Numbered from the stretch's first letter, positions 1 through 8,804 are shown. The stretch: 64,000 nt of DNA from Streptomyces sp. D2-8 (GCF_023184515.1 NZ_JAAHBP010000019.1:160702-224701); one strand, 5' to 3'. The notes: generated from the letters alone by a model not told the origin. Made by a program: numbers and translations.

Positions 1-1165
1 TGCCGGTGCCGGAGGGGCCGGAGAAGACGAAGTGGCGTTTCGGCGGCTGGACCGGAAGGCCCTGCCCGGCCCGCAGCCGGGCCATGTTCAGCTGCGCCGA
101 CAGCGCCTTGACCTGGCGCTTCACCGGCTCCAGACCCACCATGCGCTCCAGCTCGGCGAGTGCCTCCTCCAGTAACGCCGGGTCGGTGGGCCCGGCGGGC
201 AGGGAGGGTGTGGGGCCGGCCCTCTCGCGGACCGGCGGGGCGGTCACCGGCGGCAGGGGAGCGATCGGCGGTTCGAGGTCGGGCAGTCTCAGGTCCCGCC
301 CCTCGAGGCCGAAGAGCGGATCGAACCCGTCCGGCCCGTCCACGGCGTCCTGGCCCGCGCCGGTGAGCGTGATCGCCGCGAGGTCGGTGGCGTCGTCGTA
401 TCCGTCGCCCTCAGCGATGGCGGCGAGCCGGGCGGAGGTGTCCATGAAGGCCGGGTCGACGCGGTGCACGGCCCGGTACAGGGGGAGCGCGGCGGCGCTG
501 CGGCCGGTGCCCTCGTGCGCCCGGGCCAGCCAGTAGCGCAGCTCCTTGCGCTGGGGCTGCTCGCTGCGGCAGCGCATCAGCGCGGCCGACAGCAGGGGTT
601 CGGCCTGGCCGTACATCTCCAGGCGGACCCGGGCCATGCCGCCGAACAGACCCGCCTCGATGCCGAGCATCGGATCGTCGAGCAGCGGATCGGTGTGGCG
701 GACCAGCTGCTCCCAGTCCTTGACCAGATAGGCGCGGCAGGAGTGCAGGAAGCGGACCTGGTGGTCGGTGTCCACGGGCGGCAGCCCGGCGAGGGCCCGG
801 TCCAGCTCGGGGACGTGCCGGCCGTCCAGCCAGTGGGAGGCGTGCGCGAGCAGCAGATCGCGGGGGCTCTCCAGCACGGGCTGCACCCACCAGCCCAGCC
901 AGTACCAGGAGTTGAGCGTACGGCGGTAGCGGGAGCGCTGCTCCCCGAAACGGTCCCGGTGCCGGAACATCCGCAGCAGCGCGGTCGTCGTGTCGACGCG
1001 CAGCGCGTGCAGCCCGAGCCAGCCGTCGGCCATCCCGGAGTCCATCCGCACGGCGGCCCGGAACTCCTCCTCCGCCTGCGGATACGCGCCCATGGTGTAG
1101 GCGTCCACGCCTCGCAGCCAAGCGAGGTCGGCCGGGGCCTGAGGGCCCTGCGTGCCGAAGTCCAT
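1..1165 (-). CDS. AAA+ ATPase of CbxX/CfxQ (EccA-like) type, N-terminal part, cut by the left edge
   Basis: The visible 388 residues run from the start to the edge of the ATPase core. Residues about 1-260 are helical, TPR-like repeats (GAYPQAEEEFRAAV, then later helix pairs). A proline-rich linker follows, then the AAA+ entry ELERMVGLEPVKRQVKALSA. The last residues seen are FSGPSGTG, the beginning of a Walker A loop; the lysine lies outside the window. TPR plus CbxX-type AAA+ is the layout of EccA, the cytosolic ATPase of type VII secretion, but stand-alone homologues also occur in Streptomyces. No other ESX gene is visible here. The ATG at 1165 has GGGGGA about 3 bases upstream; an in-frame GTG precedes it directly. 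The family is clear, the secretion role is inference. Confidence 0.8.
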   Translation of the reverse strand, partial: MDFGTQGPQAPADLAWLRGVDAYTMGAYPQAEEEFRAAVRMDSGMADGWLGLHALRVDTTTALLRMFRHRDRFGEQRSRYRRTLNSWYWLGWWVQPVLESPRDLLLAHASHWLDGRHVPELDRALAGLPPVDTDHQVRFLHSCRAYLVKDWEQLVRHTDPLLDDPMLGIEAGLFGGMARVRLEMYGQAEPLLSAALMRCRSEQPQRKELRYWLARAHEGTGRSAAALPLYRAVHRVDPAFMDTSARLAAIAEGDGYDDATDLAAITLTGAGQDAVDGPDGFDPLFGLEGRDLRLPDLEPPIAPLPPVTAPPVRERAGPTPSLPAGPTDPALLEEALAELERMVGLEPVKRQVKALSAQLNMARLRAGQGLPVQPPKRHFVFSGPSGTG

Positions 1166-1594
1166 CACGTCCCCCACAAACCGTGCCCCCGTCGGTATGC
1201 CAACGAGCCGTCCCCCAGCCGGCTGCCCTGCTCGAACCGCTGTGCCACGGACCGGAGTTGCACAGTGCGCGAAGCAACCGTCCGTAGGTCGCACCGAGGG
1301 CATCGTACCTGCGGGGGCGGCGCCCCCGTAGGGTGCCGCACGGGCCGTTCGGCGAGGTGGGAGCGGATGCGGCGTCCCGCGGACGGTGACCCAGGGTGAG
1401 CGCTCGACGCCCCGCAGCGGCCGGAAAACCGGAAGAAGACAGAACGAAGCCCCCGATCACGGGGGAACAACCGGGGGCTTCGCGTCTGTGGGCGGCTCCG
1501 ATGCCGCACATTGAGAACGTAAGACCTGTACGGCCCAACGGTCAAGCCGAGTTGAAGCACCCCGGCAAGTTGCCGCGCCAGGCCCTTCACAAGT
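1166..1594. other. Intergenic region, no gene seen
   Basis: Upstream region of the AAA+ ATPase gene and downstream region of the kinase-like gene, both on the minus strand. It contains a strong terminator (listed separately) and a second short G/C inverted repeat near 1312-1329. No coding frame with convincing composition or homology was found. Confidence 0.6.
1446..1481 (-). terminator. Rho-independent-type terminator hairpin
   Basis: Perfect 10-bp arms GAAGCCCCCG (1446-1455) and CGGGGGCTTC (1472-1481) with a 16-base loop. It lies about 115 bases after the stop of the kinase-like gene, so it probably ends that transcript. There is no long T tract, as is usual in Streptomyces. Confidence 0.75.
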
Positions 1595-2251
1595 TCAGCA
1601 CACAGCGGGCGGTCCGTCACCGTGCGTGAGGGGCTGGTCCGGTCCAATGGTCCCAGCAGGTCCCGTGAGCACCTCGTATCCCTCGTCCCGCTGCCGTACC
1701 AGAAGGTCGGCGAACGGTCGCGAGGGGTCGTCGGCGAAATGCCGGCGCTCCGCCGGAACCCACCCGTTCCAGAAGTCCCGCTGCTCCTCACCGTCCCGCG
1801 ACCGCCCCCGCGCCCAGGCCTCCTCCCGCGGCAGCTCCATCCACACAAGCAGGGCCAAGTGGGAGCGCAGTGCCCGGCGCCCCGCGCCGACGCCCTCCAC
1901 GAGGAGCACCGGAGCGGGCGGGAGCGGTCGGGGCGGGCCGAAGCGGCGGGCCCGCCAGTCGTAGGGGGCGTAGTGCCCGGTCCGGCCGTGGGAGAGGGGC
2001 TCGATCACCTGGTCCAGCAGCCGTCCGGTCCAGTCGAACAGCGCGTCGTGGCTGGCGATGTCGTCGAGGCGCAGCACCGGCGCACCGTCCAGCGCCACGG
2101 CCAACTGCTCGGCGAACGTGCTCTTTCCGGACCCGGCGTGCCCGTCGACGCCGATGAGCCGGACCGGGCCGCAGGAGGGGGAGAGGCGGCGGATCCGGGC
2201 GGCCAGGTCGCGGACGGCGGGGCCCGGTGCGGGGCGGAAGGGCGGATTCAT
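1595..2251 (-). CDS. Uridine kinase-like P-loop NTPase
   Basis: A 218-aa protein with a clear Walker A loop GVDGHAGSGKSTF near residue 34, then VLRLDDIASHDALFDW, which resembles the substrate/Mg loop of the uridine kinase/phosphoribulokinase group. VLLVEGVGAG is the Walker B-like strand. It probably phosphorylates a nucleoside or similar small molecule in the cytosol; the true substrate cannot be read from sequence. The chosen ATG at 2251 gives a normal N-terminus. A GTG at 2263 is an alternative, and neither has a strong ribosome site. It diverges from the C39 peptidase gene and is followed by a terminator at 1446-1481. Confidence 0.75.
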   Translation of the reverse strand: MNPPFRPAPGPAVRDLAARIRRLSPSCGPVRLIGVDGHAGSGKSTFAEQLAVALDGAPVLRLDDIASHDALFDWTGRLLDQVIEPLSHGRTGHYAPYDWRARRFGPPRPLPPAPVLLVEGVGAGRRALRSHLALLVWMELPREEAWARGRSRDGEEQRDFWNGWVPAERRHFADDPSRPFADLLVRQRDEGYEVLTGPAGTIGPDQPLTHGDGPPAVC

Positions 2252-2445
2252 CTCGCTCAGCACTCTAACGACGGGGTCCTCCGCGGGTGCCACTGGTCGA
2301 CGCCAATATTGGTGGGCGCGGCGCGCGTCGAAGTGCTGGCAGGACACGGCGGGCTGTGCTCATATGTGGCGCACGCACGGATACGACCGACCGTGCACGG
2401 ACCTGCCCCGCCCCAGCCCGACTCCGACATCCGGGGGTCCCCGCC

Positions 2446-3825
2446 ATGCGCAGAGCCGAACAGCCGTCCCGCAGAACCGTCCTGGCCGCCGCGGTCGCCG
2501 CCGCCGTCACCGCGGGCGCGGGTCCGGCGGCCGCCGACCCCGAGGCCCCCATGACGACCGACACCGCAGACCCCGCCCGGGCGGTCCCGGCCCGCACCGT
2601 CGACAACCGGGCCTGGGTCTCCTACGGCGACTGGTACGGCGGCACCGCCAAGGGCACCCGGGCCGTCGCGGGCACCCGCCCGGGCCTGGCGATCGCGAAG
2701 CCCGCCGGAACCGCCGACTACAGGGATCCCCACACCGGCACCACCGCCGCGTGGGAGTACGGCACCTGGACGTCCCCCGTCCACCGGCTCGCCGTCCCCG
2801 CGACCGAGGCGATCGTCTCCTGGAACGCGCGCACCCCGGCCGGCACCTGGATCCAGGCCGAGATCAAGGGCACCTACACCGACGGCACCAGCACCCCCTG
2901 GTACGTGATGGGCCGCTGGGCAGCCGGCGACCAGGACATCCGGCGCACCTCGGTCGACGACCAGAGCGACGACAAGAGCACCGTCTGGACCGACACCCTC
3001 GCGATCGACGACCCGTCGAGCGGCCTGCGCCTGGCCTCGTACCGGCTGCGCCTGACCCTCTACCGCAAGCCCGGCACCAAGGCCACCCCCACCGTGTGGC
3101 GGCTCGGCGCCATGGCCTCCGACGTGCCCGACCGGTTCACCGTCCCGGCGTCCGCACCCCGCCTCGCGAAGGAGCTGGCCGTCCCGCGCTACTCGCAGGA
3201 GACCCACAAGGGCCAGTACCCCGAGTACGACAACGGCGGCGAGGCCTGGTGCAGCCCGACGTCCTCCCAGATGGTCATCGAGTACTGGGGCGGCCGGCTC
3301 ACCGACGGGCAGCTGGACTGGGTCGATCCCGCGTACGCGGACCCGCAGGTGTGCCACGCGGCCCGGTTCACCTACGACTACCAGTACGCGGGCTGCGGCA
3401 ACTGGCCGTTCAACGCCGCGTACGCGGCCACGTTCAAGGACCTCCAGGGCGTCGTCACCCGGCTCGGCTCGCTCAGCGAACTGGAGACGCTGATCGCCGC
3501 GGGCATCCCGGCCATAACGTCCCAGTCGTTCCTGAAGGAGGAGCTGACCGGCGCCGGGTACGGCACCGCCGGGCACCTGATGACCGTCGTCGGCTTCACC
3601 GCCGACGGCGACGTGATCGCCAACGATCCGTTCTCGGCGAGCAACGAGGCCGTACGGCGCGTCTACCGGAGGCGCGAGTGGGAGAACATCTGGCTGAGGA
3701 CCAAGCGGTACAACGCCTCCGGCAAGGTCGTCTCGGGCACCGGCGGTGTCTGCTACCTGTACTTCCCGGCACGCCCGAGCGCCGCCCAGCGCAAGGCGCT
3801 GGCGGCCGTGGGGGTACGTGTGTGA
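2446..3825 (+). CDS. Secreted C39-family peptidase-like protein (Tat signal)
   Basis: A 459-aa protein with a twin-arginine signal (RRTVLAAAVAAAVTAG) ending in AAADPE, so export by Tat is likely. The first half (about residues 50-240) is a beta-rich region with repeated Trp/Tyr. The C-terminal part has a papain-like C39 fold: catalytic Cys269 in GEAWCSPTSSQM, His377 in GHLMTVVGF, and an Asn/Asp in ANDPFSASNE. It lacks the ABC transporter seen in bacteriocin-processing C39 enzymes, so it is probably a free extracellular peptidase or amidase. GGGGG lies about 9 bases before the ATG. The substrate is unknown. Confidence 0.82.
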   Translation: MRRAEQPSRRTVLAAAVAAAVTAGAGPAAADPEAPMTTDTADPARAVPARTVDNRAWVSYGDWYGGTAKGTRAVAGTRPGLAIAKPAGTADYRDPHTGTTAAWEYGTWTSPVHRLAVPATEAIVSWNARTPAGTWIQAEIKGTYTDGTSTPWYVMGRWAAGDQDIRRTSVDDQSDDKSTVWTDTLAIDDPSSGLRLASYRLRLTLYRKPGTKATPTVWRLGAMASDVPDRFTVPASAPRLAKELAVPRYSQETHKGQYPEYDNGGEAWCSPTSSQMVIEYWGGRLTDGQLDWVDPAYADPQVCHAARFTYDYQYAGCGNWPFNAAYAATFKDLQGVVTRLGSLSELETLIAAGIPAITSQSFLKEELTGAGYGTAGHLMTVVGFTADGDVIANDPFSASNEAVRRVYRRREWENIWLRTKRYNASGKVVSGTGGVCYLYFPARPSAAQRKALAAVGVRV

Positions 3826-3916
3826 CCAAGCTCTCGGCCGCATAAGCCACACCCGGTGGCAAGGTGGACGGAACCCTGGGGGGAGTCCGCCCGCACCACC
3901 GACCCAGCGAGAAGCC

Positions 3917-4057
3917 ATGACCGCACACTCAGCCACCGCATCACACGTCCGCACCGGCGGCCCTCAGGAGGACGGCCCGAAGATCGTCGAGCACGTCATG
4001 GGCTGGGTCCTCGTCCTGGTCGTCGCGATGCTCGTGACCCGGCTCGGGCTGCTGTGA
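3917..4057 (+). CDS. Small single-pass membrane protein, 46 aa
   Basis: A 46-residue protein with a polar N-terminal half (Thr/Ser/Gly-rich, then EDGPKIVEHV) and one C-terminal membrane helix, MGWVLVLVVAMLVTRLGLL. The ATG follows GAGAAG by about 3 bases. It lies 91 bases after the C39 peptidase gene and before the TetR gene, on the same strand. I do not recognise a family; size and layout suggest a small membrane partner, but nothing in the sequence names a function. Confidence 0.6.
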   Translation: MTAHSATASHVRTGGPQEDGPKIVEHVMGWVLVLVVAMLVTRLGLL

Positions 4058-4132
4058 CCTGACCCGCTGCGCGGGAGTGTGGCCTGCCATACTGCGGAGG
4101 TCCCGCCCCGCCCGTTGAGACCAGGGTCGAAA

Positions 4133-4789
4133 TTGAATATCAGCCCCCAGCCTGCCGCGCGCCCCAGAGCCCGCGGCACCGAGCGCTCGATGGCGCGCCG
4201 TGCCGAACTCATCGCCATCGGGCGGAGGTTGTTCGCCGACACCTCCTACGACGCCCTGTCGATGGACGACATCGCCCGGCAGGCGCACGTCGCCAAGGGG
4301 CTGATCTACTACTACTTCCAGTCCAAGCGCGGGTACTACCTGGCCATCATCCAGGACTCGGTCACCGAGCTGGTCACGCTGGCGGCGAGCGGTCTCGAAC
4401 TGCCCCCGGTCGACCGGGTCCAGCGCACCGTCGACAGCTATCTGCGCTACGCCGAGCACAACCAGGCCGCGTACCGCACGATCGTGAGCGGCGGCGTCGG
4501 CTTCGACACCGAGGTGCACGCCATCCGCGACGGGGTGCGCGAGGCCGTCGTGACCACCATCGCCGAGGGCGCGTACGACCGTGTCGACATCACCCCGCTG
4601 GCGCGGATGGGCCTGCTGGCCTGGGTGTGCAGCGTCGAGGGCGCCACGCTGGAATGGATCGACCGCCCCGAGCTGCCCCGCGACACCATGTGCGAGCTGC
4701 TGATGAAGACCCTCGGCGGCGCCCTGCGCGCGATCGAGGAGCTCGACCCCGCCTACCGGGCTCCGCAGCCCGCCCGCCGGGGCGCCTGA
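4133..4789 (+). CDS. TetR/AcrR-family transcriptional regulator
   Basis: The N-terminal helix-turn-helix is typical: RRAELIAIGRRLFADTSYDALSMDDIARQAHVAKGLIYYYFQSKRGYYLAII. The C-terminal part is a helical ligand and dimer domain, rich in Ala/Leu. Start choice is uncertain: a TTG at 4133 with AGGG 6 bases upstream gives 218 aa, a GTG at 4079 would give 236 aa, and an ATG at 4190 would leave only a few residues before helix 1. The stop is 55 bases from the stop of the convergent chitinase remnant. Its target and ligand are unknown. The neighbouring acyl-CoA dehydrogenase is a possible target only by proximity. Confidence 0.85.
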   Translation: MNISPQPAARPRARGTERSMARRAELIAIGRRLFADTSYDALSMDDIARQAHVAKGLIYYYFQSKRGYYLAIIQDSVTELVTLAASGLELPPVDRVQRTVDSYLRYAEHNQAAYRTIVSGGVGFDTEVHAIRDGVREAVVTTIAEGAYDRVDITPLARMGLLAWVCSVEGATLEWIDRPELPRDTMCELLMKTLGGALRAIEELDPAYRAPQPARRGA

Positions 4790-4795
4790 ACAAGA

Positions 4796-4828
4796 GGCGG
4801 CGGTCCGCCGTCACCGGACCCGCCGCCC
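4796..4828. terminator. Probable bidirectional terminator between TetR gene and chitinase remnant
   Basis: GGCGGCGGTCCG and CGGACCCGCCGCC form an imperfect stem (one bulge) around a 7-base loop, between two convergent genes. Confidence 0.5.
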
Positions 4829-4844
4829 CGCCCGGCCCTCCGTC

Positions 4845-5680
4845 CTACCGGATCGCCTTGATCAGCTCACCGCCTGCGGTGTCGCCGCTCAGCTCCCAGA
4901 AGAACGTGCCGCCCAGGCCCTGCTGGTTCTTGTAGTTCATCTTGGTGCCGATGGTCGCCGGGGTGTCGTAACTCCACCAGTTGCTGCCGCACTTGGCGTA
5001 CGCCGTGCCGGCCACCGTCCCCGTCGCCGGGCACTTGGTCTTGAGCACCTTGTAGTCGTCGATGCCCTGCTCGTACGTGCCCGCCGCAGGGCCGGTCGCG
5101 GTGCCGCCGGGGGCCGCCTGGGTGACGCCGGTCCAGCCGCGGCCGTAGAAACCGATGCCGAGCAGCAGCTTCGAGGCGGGAATGCCCAGGCCCTTGAGCA
5201 TCGCGATGGCCGCCGAGCTGTGGTTGTCCGCCTTCGGGATGCCGGAGTACGAGGTCAGCGGCGAGTGCGGGGCCGTCGGGCCGGCGGCGTCCCAGGCGCC
5301 GAAGACGTCGTAGGTCATCGGGTTGTACCAGTCGACGTACTGGGCGGCGCCCGCGTAGTCCGCCGCGTCGATCTTGCCGCCCGGGGTGGCGTCGGCGGGG
5401 ATCGCCGCGGTGACGAGGTTTCTCGAGCCGAACGTGGCGCGCAGTGCCCGCATCAGGTTCTGTACTTGCGGTCGTAGGTGCCCCATTCGGTGAAGTACCC
5501 GATGACCTTGGATCCCGCGGCCCTGGCGGCGGGGGCGACCTTCGAATCCGCGGCGGCCTCCTGAGCCGAGGTCGCCGCGGTGGCGGAGGTGCCCGCGCCG
5601 GCCGGCAGACCGGCGCCGAGGACGGCGCAGCAGGCCGCGGACACGATGGCCCGGAAGCGGGAACGGTGGGGGGAGTGCAT
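4845..5680 (-). pseudogene. chiD: Family 18 chitinase remnant: signal and barrel ends kept, catalytic centre deleted, frame broken
   Basis: The 5' part (5680 to about 5460) encodes a signal peptide (RAIVSAACCAVLGAGLPAGAG), an Ala-rich linker and the GH18 start KVIGYFTEWGTYDRKY, then hits TGA at 5453-5455. The 3' part, in another frame down to 4845, encodes the C-terminal half of the barrel (QNLMRALRATFG, YVDWYNPMTYDVFG, WWSYDTPATI, FFWELSGDTAGGEL). In intact Streptomyces chitinases about 130-140 residues separate these blocks and include the catalytic DxxDxDWE motif. None of it is present here, so the gene has an internal deletion plus frameshift and cannot encode an active enzyme. GAGGAGA lies 7-8 bases before the ATG. 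The symbol rests on my memory of chiD sitting beside an acyl-CoA dehydrogenase in S. coelicolor. Confidence 0.88.
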
Positions 5681-5758
5681 CCGGTGTCTCCTCGTGGGGA
5701 GAGGGGAACGCGCGCCGATTGGCATGAACGCGGTGAATCGGTGGGGCAAAACAGTAGG

Positions 5759-5792
5759 AGGACTAGACCAGTTGGGTCAATGGTGCGTACCA
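5759..5792 (-). promoter_or_regulatory. Tandem DasR-box-like sites upstream of the chitinase remnant
   Basis: Read on the minus strand, TGGTCTAGTCCT (5770-5759) matches the 12-base DasR palindrome TGGTCTAGACCA at 10 of 12 positions. A second element, TGGTGCGTACCA (5781-5792), matches 8 of 12. The centres are 22 bp apart, about two helical turns. DasR represses chitinase genes through such sites (established for Streptomyces); binding here is inferred. Confidence 0.6.
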
Positions 5793-6007
5793 ATTCCGCC
5801 GCTCCGGGCGCGCTCGGCCATTTCTTGAAGTAAGCGGTCGTTAACTGGTGACGAGATGCCTCCGATCGGGCATACTCACAGCGCACAGCCGCTGGTCAGC
5901 AGCTTCCGAGACCCGGGACTGCAAGCATCGGCACCAGAACGACCCGGCGGCGCCGCCCCCACCCATGGGCCCGACCGCTAGTGCCCGACAGGGAGGAGAG
6001 CGTCGCC

Positions 6008-7180
6008 ATGCCCGACCGCGCCCCGCAGCAGGTGGACCGGCAACTGCCCACGGAGGAGGCCCGGGATCTGATCTCGCTCGTCCGCGACATCGCGCAGCAG
6101 GAGATCACACCGAAGGCGGCGGAGGAGGAGGACGCCGGCCGCTTCCCGCGCGAGCTCTTCACCCTCCTCTCGCGCTCCGGCCTGCTCGGCCTGCCGTACG
6201 ACTCCGAGTACGGGGGCGGCGACCAGCCCTACGAGGTCTACCTCCAGGTCCTGGAGGAGCTCGCCGCGGCCCGTCTCACCGTCGGTCTCGGCGTCAGCGT
6301 CCACTCCCTGGCCTCGTACGCGCTCGCCGCGTACGGCACCAAGGAGCAGCAGGTCGAGCACCTGCCCGCGATGCTCGGCGGCGGCCTGCTCGGTGCCTAC
6401 TGCCTCTCCGAGCCGCACTCCGGGTCGGATGCGGCGGCCTTGCGCACCAAGGCCGTGCGGGACGGCGACGGGTGGGTGATCACCGGCACCAAGGCCTGGA
6501 TCACGCACGGCGGGATCGCGGACTTCTACACGGTGATGGCCCGCACCGGCGAGGAGGGACCGCGCGGGATCAGCGCGTTCCTGGTGCCCGGCGACGCGGA
6601 GGGGCTGAGCGCCGCGGTGCCGGAGAAGAAGATGGGCATGAAGGGCTCGCCCACCGCCCAGGTCCACTTCGACGGCGTCCGCGTCCCGGACGCCCGGCGC
6701 ATCGGCGAGGAGGGGCAGGGCTTCGCGATCGCCCTGTCGTCGCTCGACTCGGGCCGGCTCGGCATCTCGGCGTGCGCGATCGGCGTGGCGCAGGCCGCGC
6801 TCGACGAGGCGGTGACCTACGCGGCCGAAAGGCGCCAGTTCGGCAAGCCGATCGCCGACTTCCAGGGGCTGCGGTTCATGCTCGCGGACATGGCGACGCA
6901 GATCGAGGCGGGCCGTGCCCTCTACCTCGCGGCGGCGCGGCTGAAGGACGCGGGCCGGCCGTTCGCGAGGCAGGCCGCCATGGCCAAGCTGCACTGCACC
7001 GACACGGCGATGCGGGTCACCACCGACGCTGTGCAGATCCTCGGCGGCTACGGCTACACCGCCGACTTCCCGGCCGAGCGCTACATGCGCGAGGCCAAGG
7101 TGCTGCAGATCGTGGAGGGCACCAACCAGATCCAGCGGATGGTCATCGCCCGCCATCTCGTGGGTCCAGAGGGACGCTGA
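6008..7180 (+). CDS. Acyl-CoA dehydrogenase
   Basis: A 390-aa FAD enzyme of normal family length. It should catalyse alpha-beta desaturation of an acyl-CoA in fatty-acid or branched amino-acid breakdown. Signatures: CLSEPHSGSDAAALRT (flavin/substrate loop), ITGTKAWITHGGIADFYTVM, RRQFGKPIADFQGLRFMLADM, and the C-terminal QILGGYGYTADFPAERYMREAK with EGTNQIQRM, which holds the usual catalytic Glu region. The ATG at 6008 is chosen because GGAGGAGAG lies 8 bases upstream; a GTG at 5981 would add nine residues. Its last 38 bases overlap a possible small gene on the other strand. Chain-length specificity cannot be judged. Confidence 0.93.
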   Translation: MPDRAPQQVDRQLPTEEARDLISLVRDIAQQEITPKAAEEEDAGRFPRELFTLLSRSGLLGLPYDSEYGGGDQPYEVYLQVLEELAAARLTVGLGVSVHSLASYALAAYGTKEQQVEHLPAMLGGGLLGAYCLSEPHSGSDAAALRTKAVRDGDGWVITGTKAWITHGGIADFYTVMARTGEEGPRGISAFLVPGDAEGLSAAVPEKKMGMKGSPTAQVHFDGVRVPDARRIGEEGQGFAIALSSLDSGRLGISACAIGVAQAALDEAVTYAAERRQFGKPIADFQGLRFMLADMATQIEAGRALYLAAARLKDAGRPFARQAAMAKLHCTDTAMRVTTDAVQILGGYGYTADFPAERYMREAKVLQIVEGTNQIQRMVIARHLVGPEGR

Positions 7181-7391
7181 ACTGGTCGAGGCCCCGCCAG
7201 GGGGCCGCGAGCCGCATCCACTCCGGGTCGTGCCGGCCCGGCAGGGTGCGGCCGCCTTCGGCCCAGGTCCGCATCAAGTCGCGGTAGATCGGCGGGTCCT
7301 GATAGCGGGGCGGAGTCGGCCGAACCGATTCTGCGGGCGGCGGGACGTACAGGAGGCGTTGACGCCCGGTCGCTGAGGAGATGGGGGTCAT
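7143..7391 (-). CDS. Small hypothetical protein, 82 aa
   Basis: Encodes about 82 residues, rich in Arg and Pro (SSATGRQRLLYVPPPAES, then RYQDPPIYRDLMRTWAEGG and HDPEWMRLAAP). The composition is protein-like, and I have a vague memory of similar short Streptomyces proteins, but no function. Its 3' end overlaps the end of the acyl-CoA dehydrogenase gene by 38 bases in antisense. An ATG at 7409 is an alternative start. Confidence 0.5.
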   Translation of the reverse strand: MTPISSATGRQRLLYVPPPAESVRPTPPRYQDPPIYRDLMRTWAEGGRTLPGRHDPEWMRLAAPWRGLDQFSVPLDPRDGGR

Positions 7392-7481
7392 ACCCGGGCA
7401 ACGCGGCAAAGCCCGGACAGGTCACCGGATGGTGGAATCGGGCGTTCGTTCAGTGCCGCGCGGCGCACGGCTCCGGGCACA

Positions 7482-7524
7482 CTGAACCGCACCACGGCCG
7501 TCTGTGAGCCGTGGTGCGGTTCAG
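7482..7524. terminator. Strong hairpin terminator
   Basis: Perfect 17-bp arms, 7482-7498 and 7508-7524 (start CTGAACCGC, end GCGGTTCAG), with a 9-base loop. It sits just after the stop of the minus-strand hypothetical gene at 7563 and could work in both directions. Confidence 0.85.
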
Positions 7525-7562
7525 CTACGGGAGTGGAGCGAGCGGGCGTGAAGAGCCCGCGC

Positions 7563-7997
7563 TCAGGCCGCCTGGCGGCGCATGACCGGGACCCTGATGG
7601 GGCGCGAGCCCGGGCCCCCGACGTGCGAGAAGGGCTGGGTCCGCCAGTCGAGCCCCTGAGGGAGCGTCAACAGCAGGGCGGTGTCCTGCTCCTGCGGTTC
7701 CGCGGACTCGTCCGCGGGGCGGGCGTCCGTGGCCCTGCGGCCGGTTCCGGCGCAGACCGTCAGTCCGAAGGGGTTCCACGGCGAGGCGCACAGCGCGTGC
7801 TCCGGCAGAACCTCCTCGTCCGCCAGCAGGGCGATGGGCTGCGCGCAGTCCGGGCAGACGACCCGGAACATCTCGAACGTGTCGTAGGCGTCGAGTTCGT
7901 CGTCGAAGGCGTCGGGTTCGACACCCTCCGGCTCGGGCTCGACGACGAGCTGCTGCCGCTTGGGTGCGGTGCGACCAGGGCGCTTAAGACTCTGCAT
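7563..7997 (-). CDS. Conserved-looking hypothetical protein with a Cys-rich (zinc-ribbon-like) core, 144 aa
   Basis: The N-terminus is basic (MQSLKRPGRTAPKRQQLVV), followed by an acidic stretch (EPEGVEPDAFDDELDAYDTF), then VVCPDCAQPIALL, HALCAS and LTVCAG, four cysteines and a histidine that could bind one zinc. The C-terminus, GPGSRPIRVPVMRRQ, is basic. GGGGGAGAA lies 5-6 bases before the ATG at 7997, which favours this start over the upstream one at 8084. I do not recognise a functional family. It is monocistronic, with a strong terminator behind it. Confidence 0.72.
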   Translation of the reverse strand: MQSLKRPGRTAPKRQQLVVEPEPEGVEPDAFDDELDAYDTFEMFRVVCPDCAQPIALLADEEVLPEHALCASPWNPFGLTVCAGTGRRATDARPADESAEPQEQDTALLLTLPQGLDWRTQPFSHVGGPGSRPIRVPVMRRQAA

Positions 7998-8266
7998 TGG
8001 GTTCTCCCCCTCGGGCTGGGCCGTATCAGGCACTGCGGCCTCGACCACAGCAAGCACTTCCCGTCCCCCTTGGGCGGTAATCACGAGAACATTACGGAGA
8101 CTGTTCGAGGCCTGTGGCGTTCGTCACATGCCCCGCGCAGGTGTCCACTGCGGCGGGTTTGTCCCCCGGACGGCTGACCGTCGGCTTCCGGCCACATCAC
8201 GAACCGGGCATGACCTGGGCTGCTCAGGTATCCGAGGAGATCAACCGCCCTGTAGGTTCTAGCGCC

Positions 8267-8707
8267 ATGGAGGAGCTGGACCGACAGATCGTGCAGCTGC
8301 TCGTCAAGGACGGGCGGATGAGCTACACCGACCTGGGCAAGGCCACGGGGCTGTCCACGTCGGCCGTGCATCAGCGGGTGCGGCGGCTGGAGCAGCGGGG
8401 TGTCATCCGGGGCTATGCCGCGGTCGTCGACCCGGAGGCCGTGGGGCTGCCGATGACGGCGTTCATCTCGGTGAAACCGTTCGATCCGAGTGCGCCGGAC
8501 GACATCGCGGACCGACTGGCCGGCGTGCCCGAGATCGAGGCGTGCCACAGTGTCGCGGGCGACGAGAACTACATCCTCAAGGTGCGGGTCGCCACGCCGC
8601 ACGAGCTGGAGGAGCTGCTGGCGCGGCTGCGGTCGCTGGCGGGGGTGTCCACGCGGACGACGGTGGTGTTGTCCACGCCGTACGAGGCGCGGCCGCCGCG
8701 GATCTGA
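8267..8707 (+). CDS. Lrp/AsnC-family transcriptional regulator
   Basis: A 146-aa protein of normal family length. The N-terminal winged helix reads LDRQIVQLLVKDGRMSYTDLGKATGLSTSAVHQRVRRLEQRGVIRGY; the C-terminal RAM/AsnC domain reads AFISVKPFD ... VAGDENYILKVRVATPHELEELLARLRSLAGV. The domain usually binds an amino acid and forms octamers. TAGGTT at 8253-8258 lies 8 bases before the ATG and there is no Shine-Dalgarno sequence, so the mRNA is probably leaderless. The amidohydrolase gene follows after 97 bases on the same strand. The effector and targets are unknown. Confidence 0.9.
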   Translation: MEELDRQIVQLLVKDGRMSYTDLGKATGLSTSAVHQRVRRLEQRGVIRGYAAVVDPEAVGLPMTAFISVKPFDPSAPDDIADRLAGVPEIEACHSVAGDENYILKVRVATPHELEELLARLRSLAGVSTRTTVVLSTPYEARPPRI

Positions 8708-8804
8708 TCGTCGTTCTTCCGGGTGCGGGTCGTCTTCGGTTGTTCGCGCAGTTCCCCGCGCCCCCTTTCGGGGCGTCGGCAGCAGGCCTGTGAGACTGTG
8801 CTCC

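Noticed and set aside
1446..1481. A possible tRNA or small RNA because of the strong stem
   Set aside because: A single stem with no cloverleaf, placed as a terminator.
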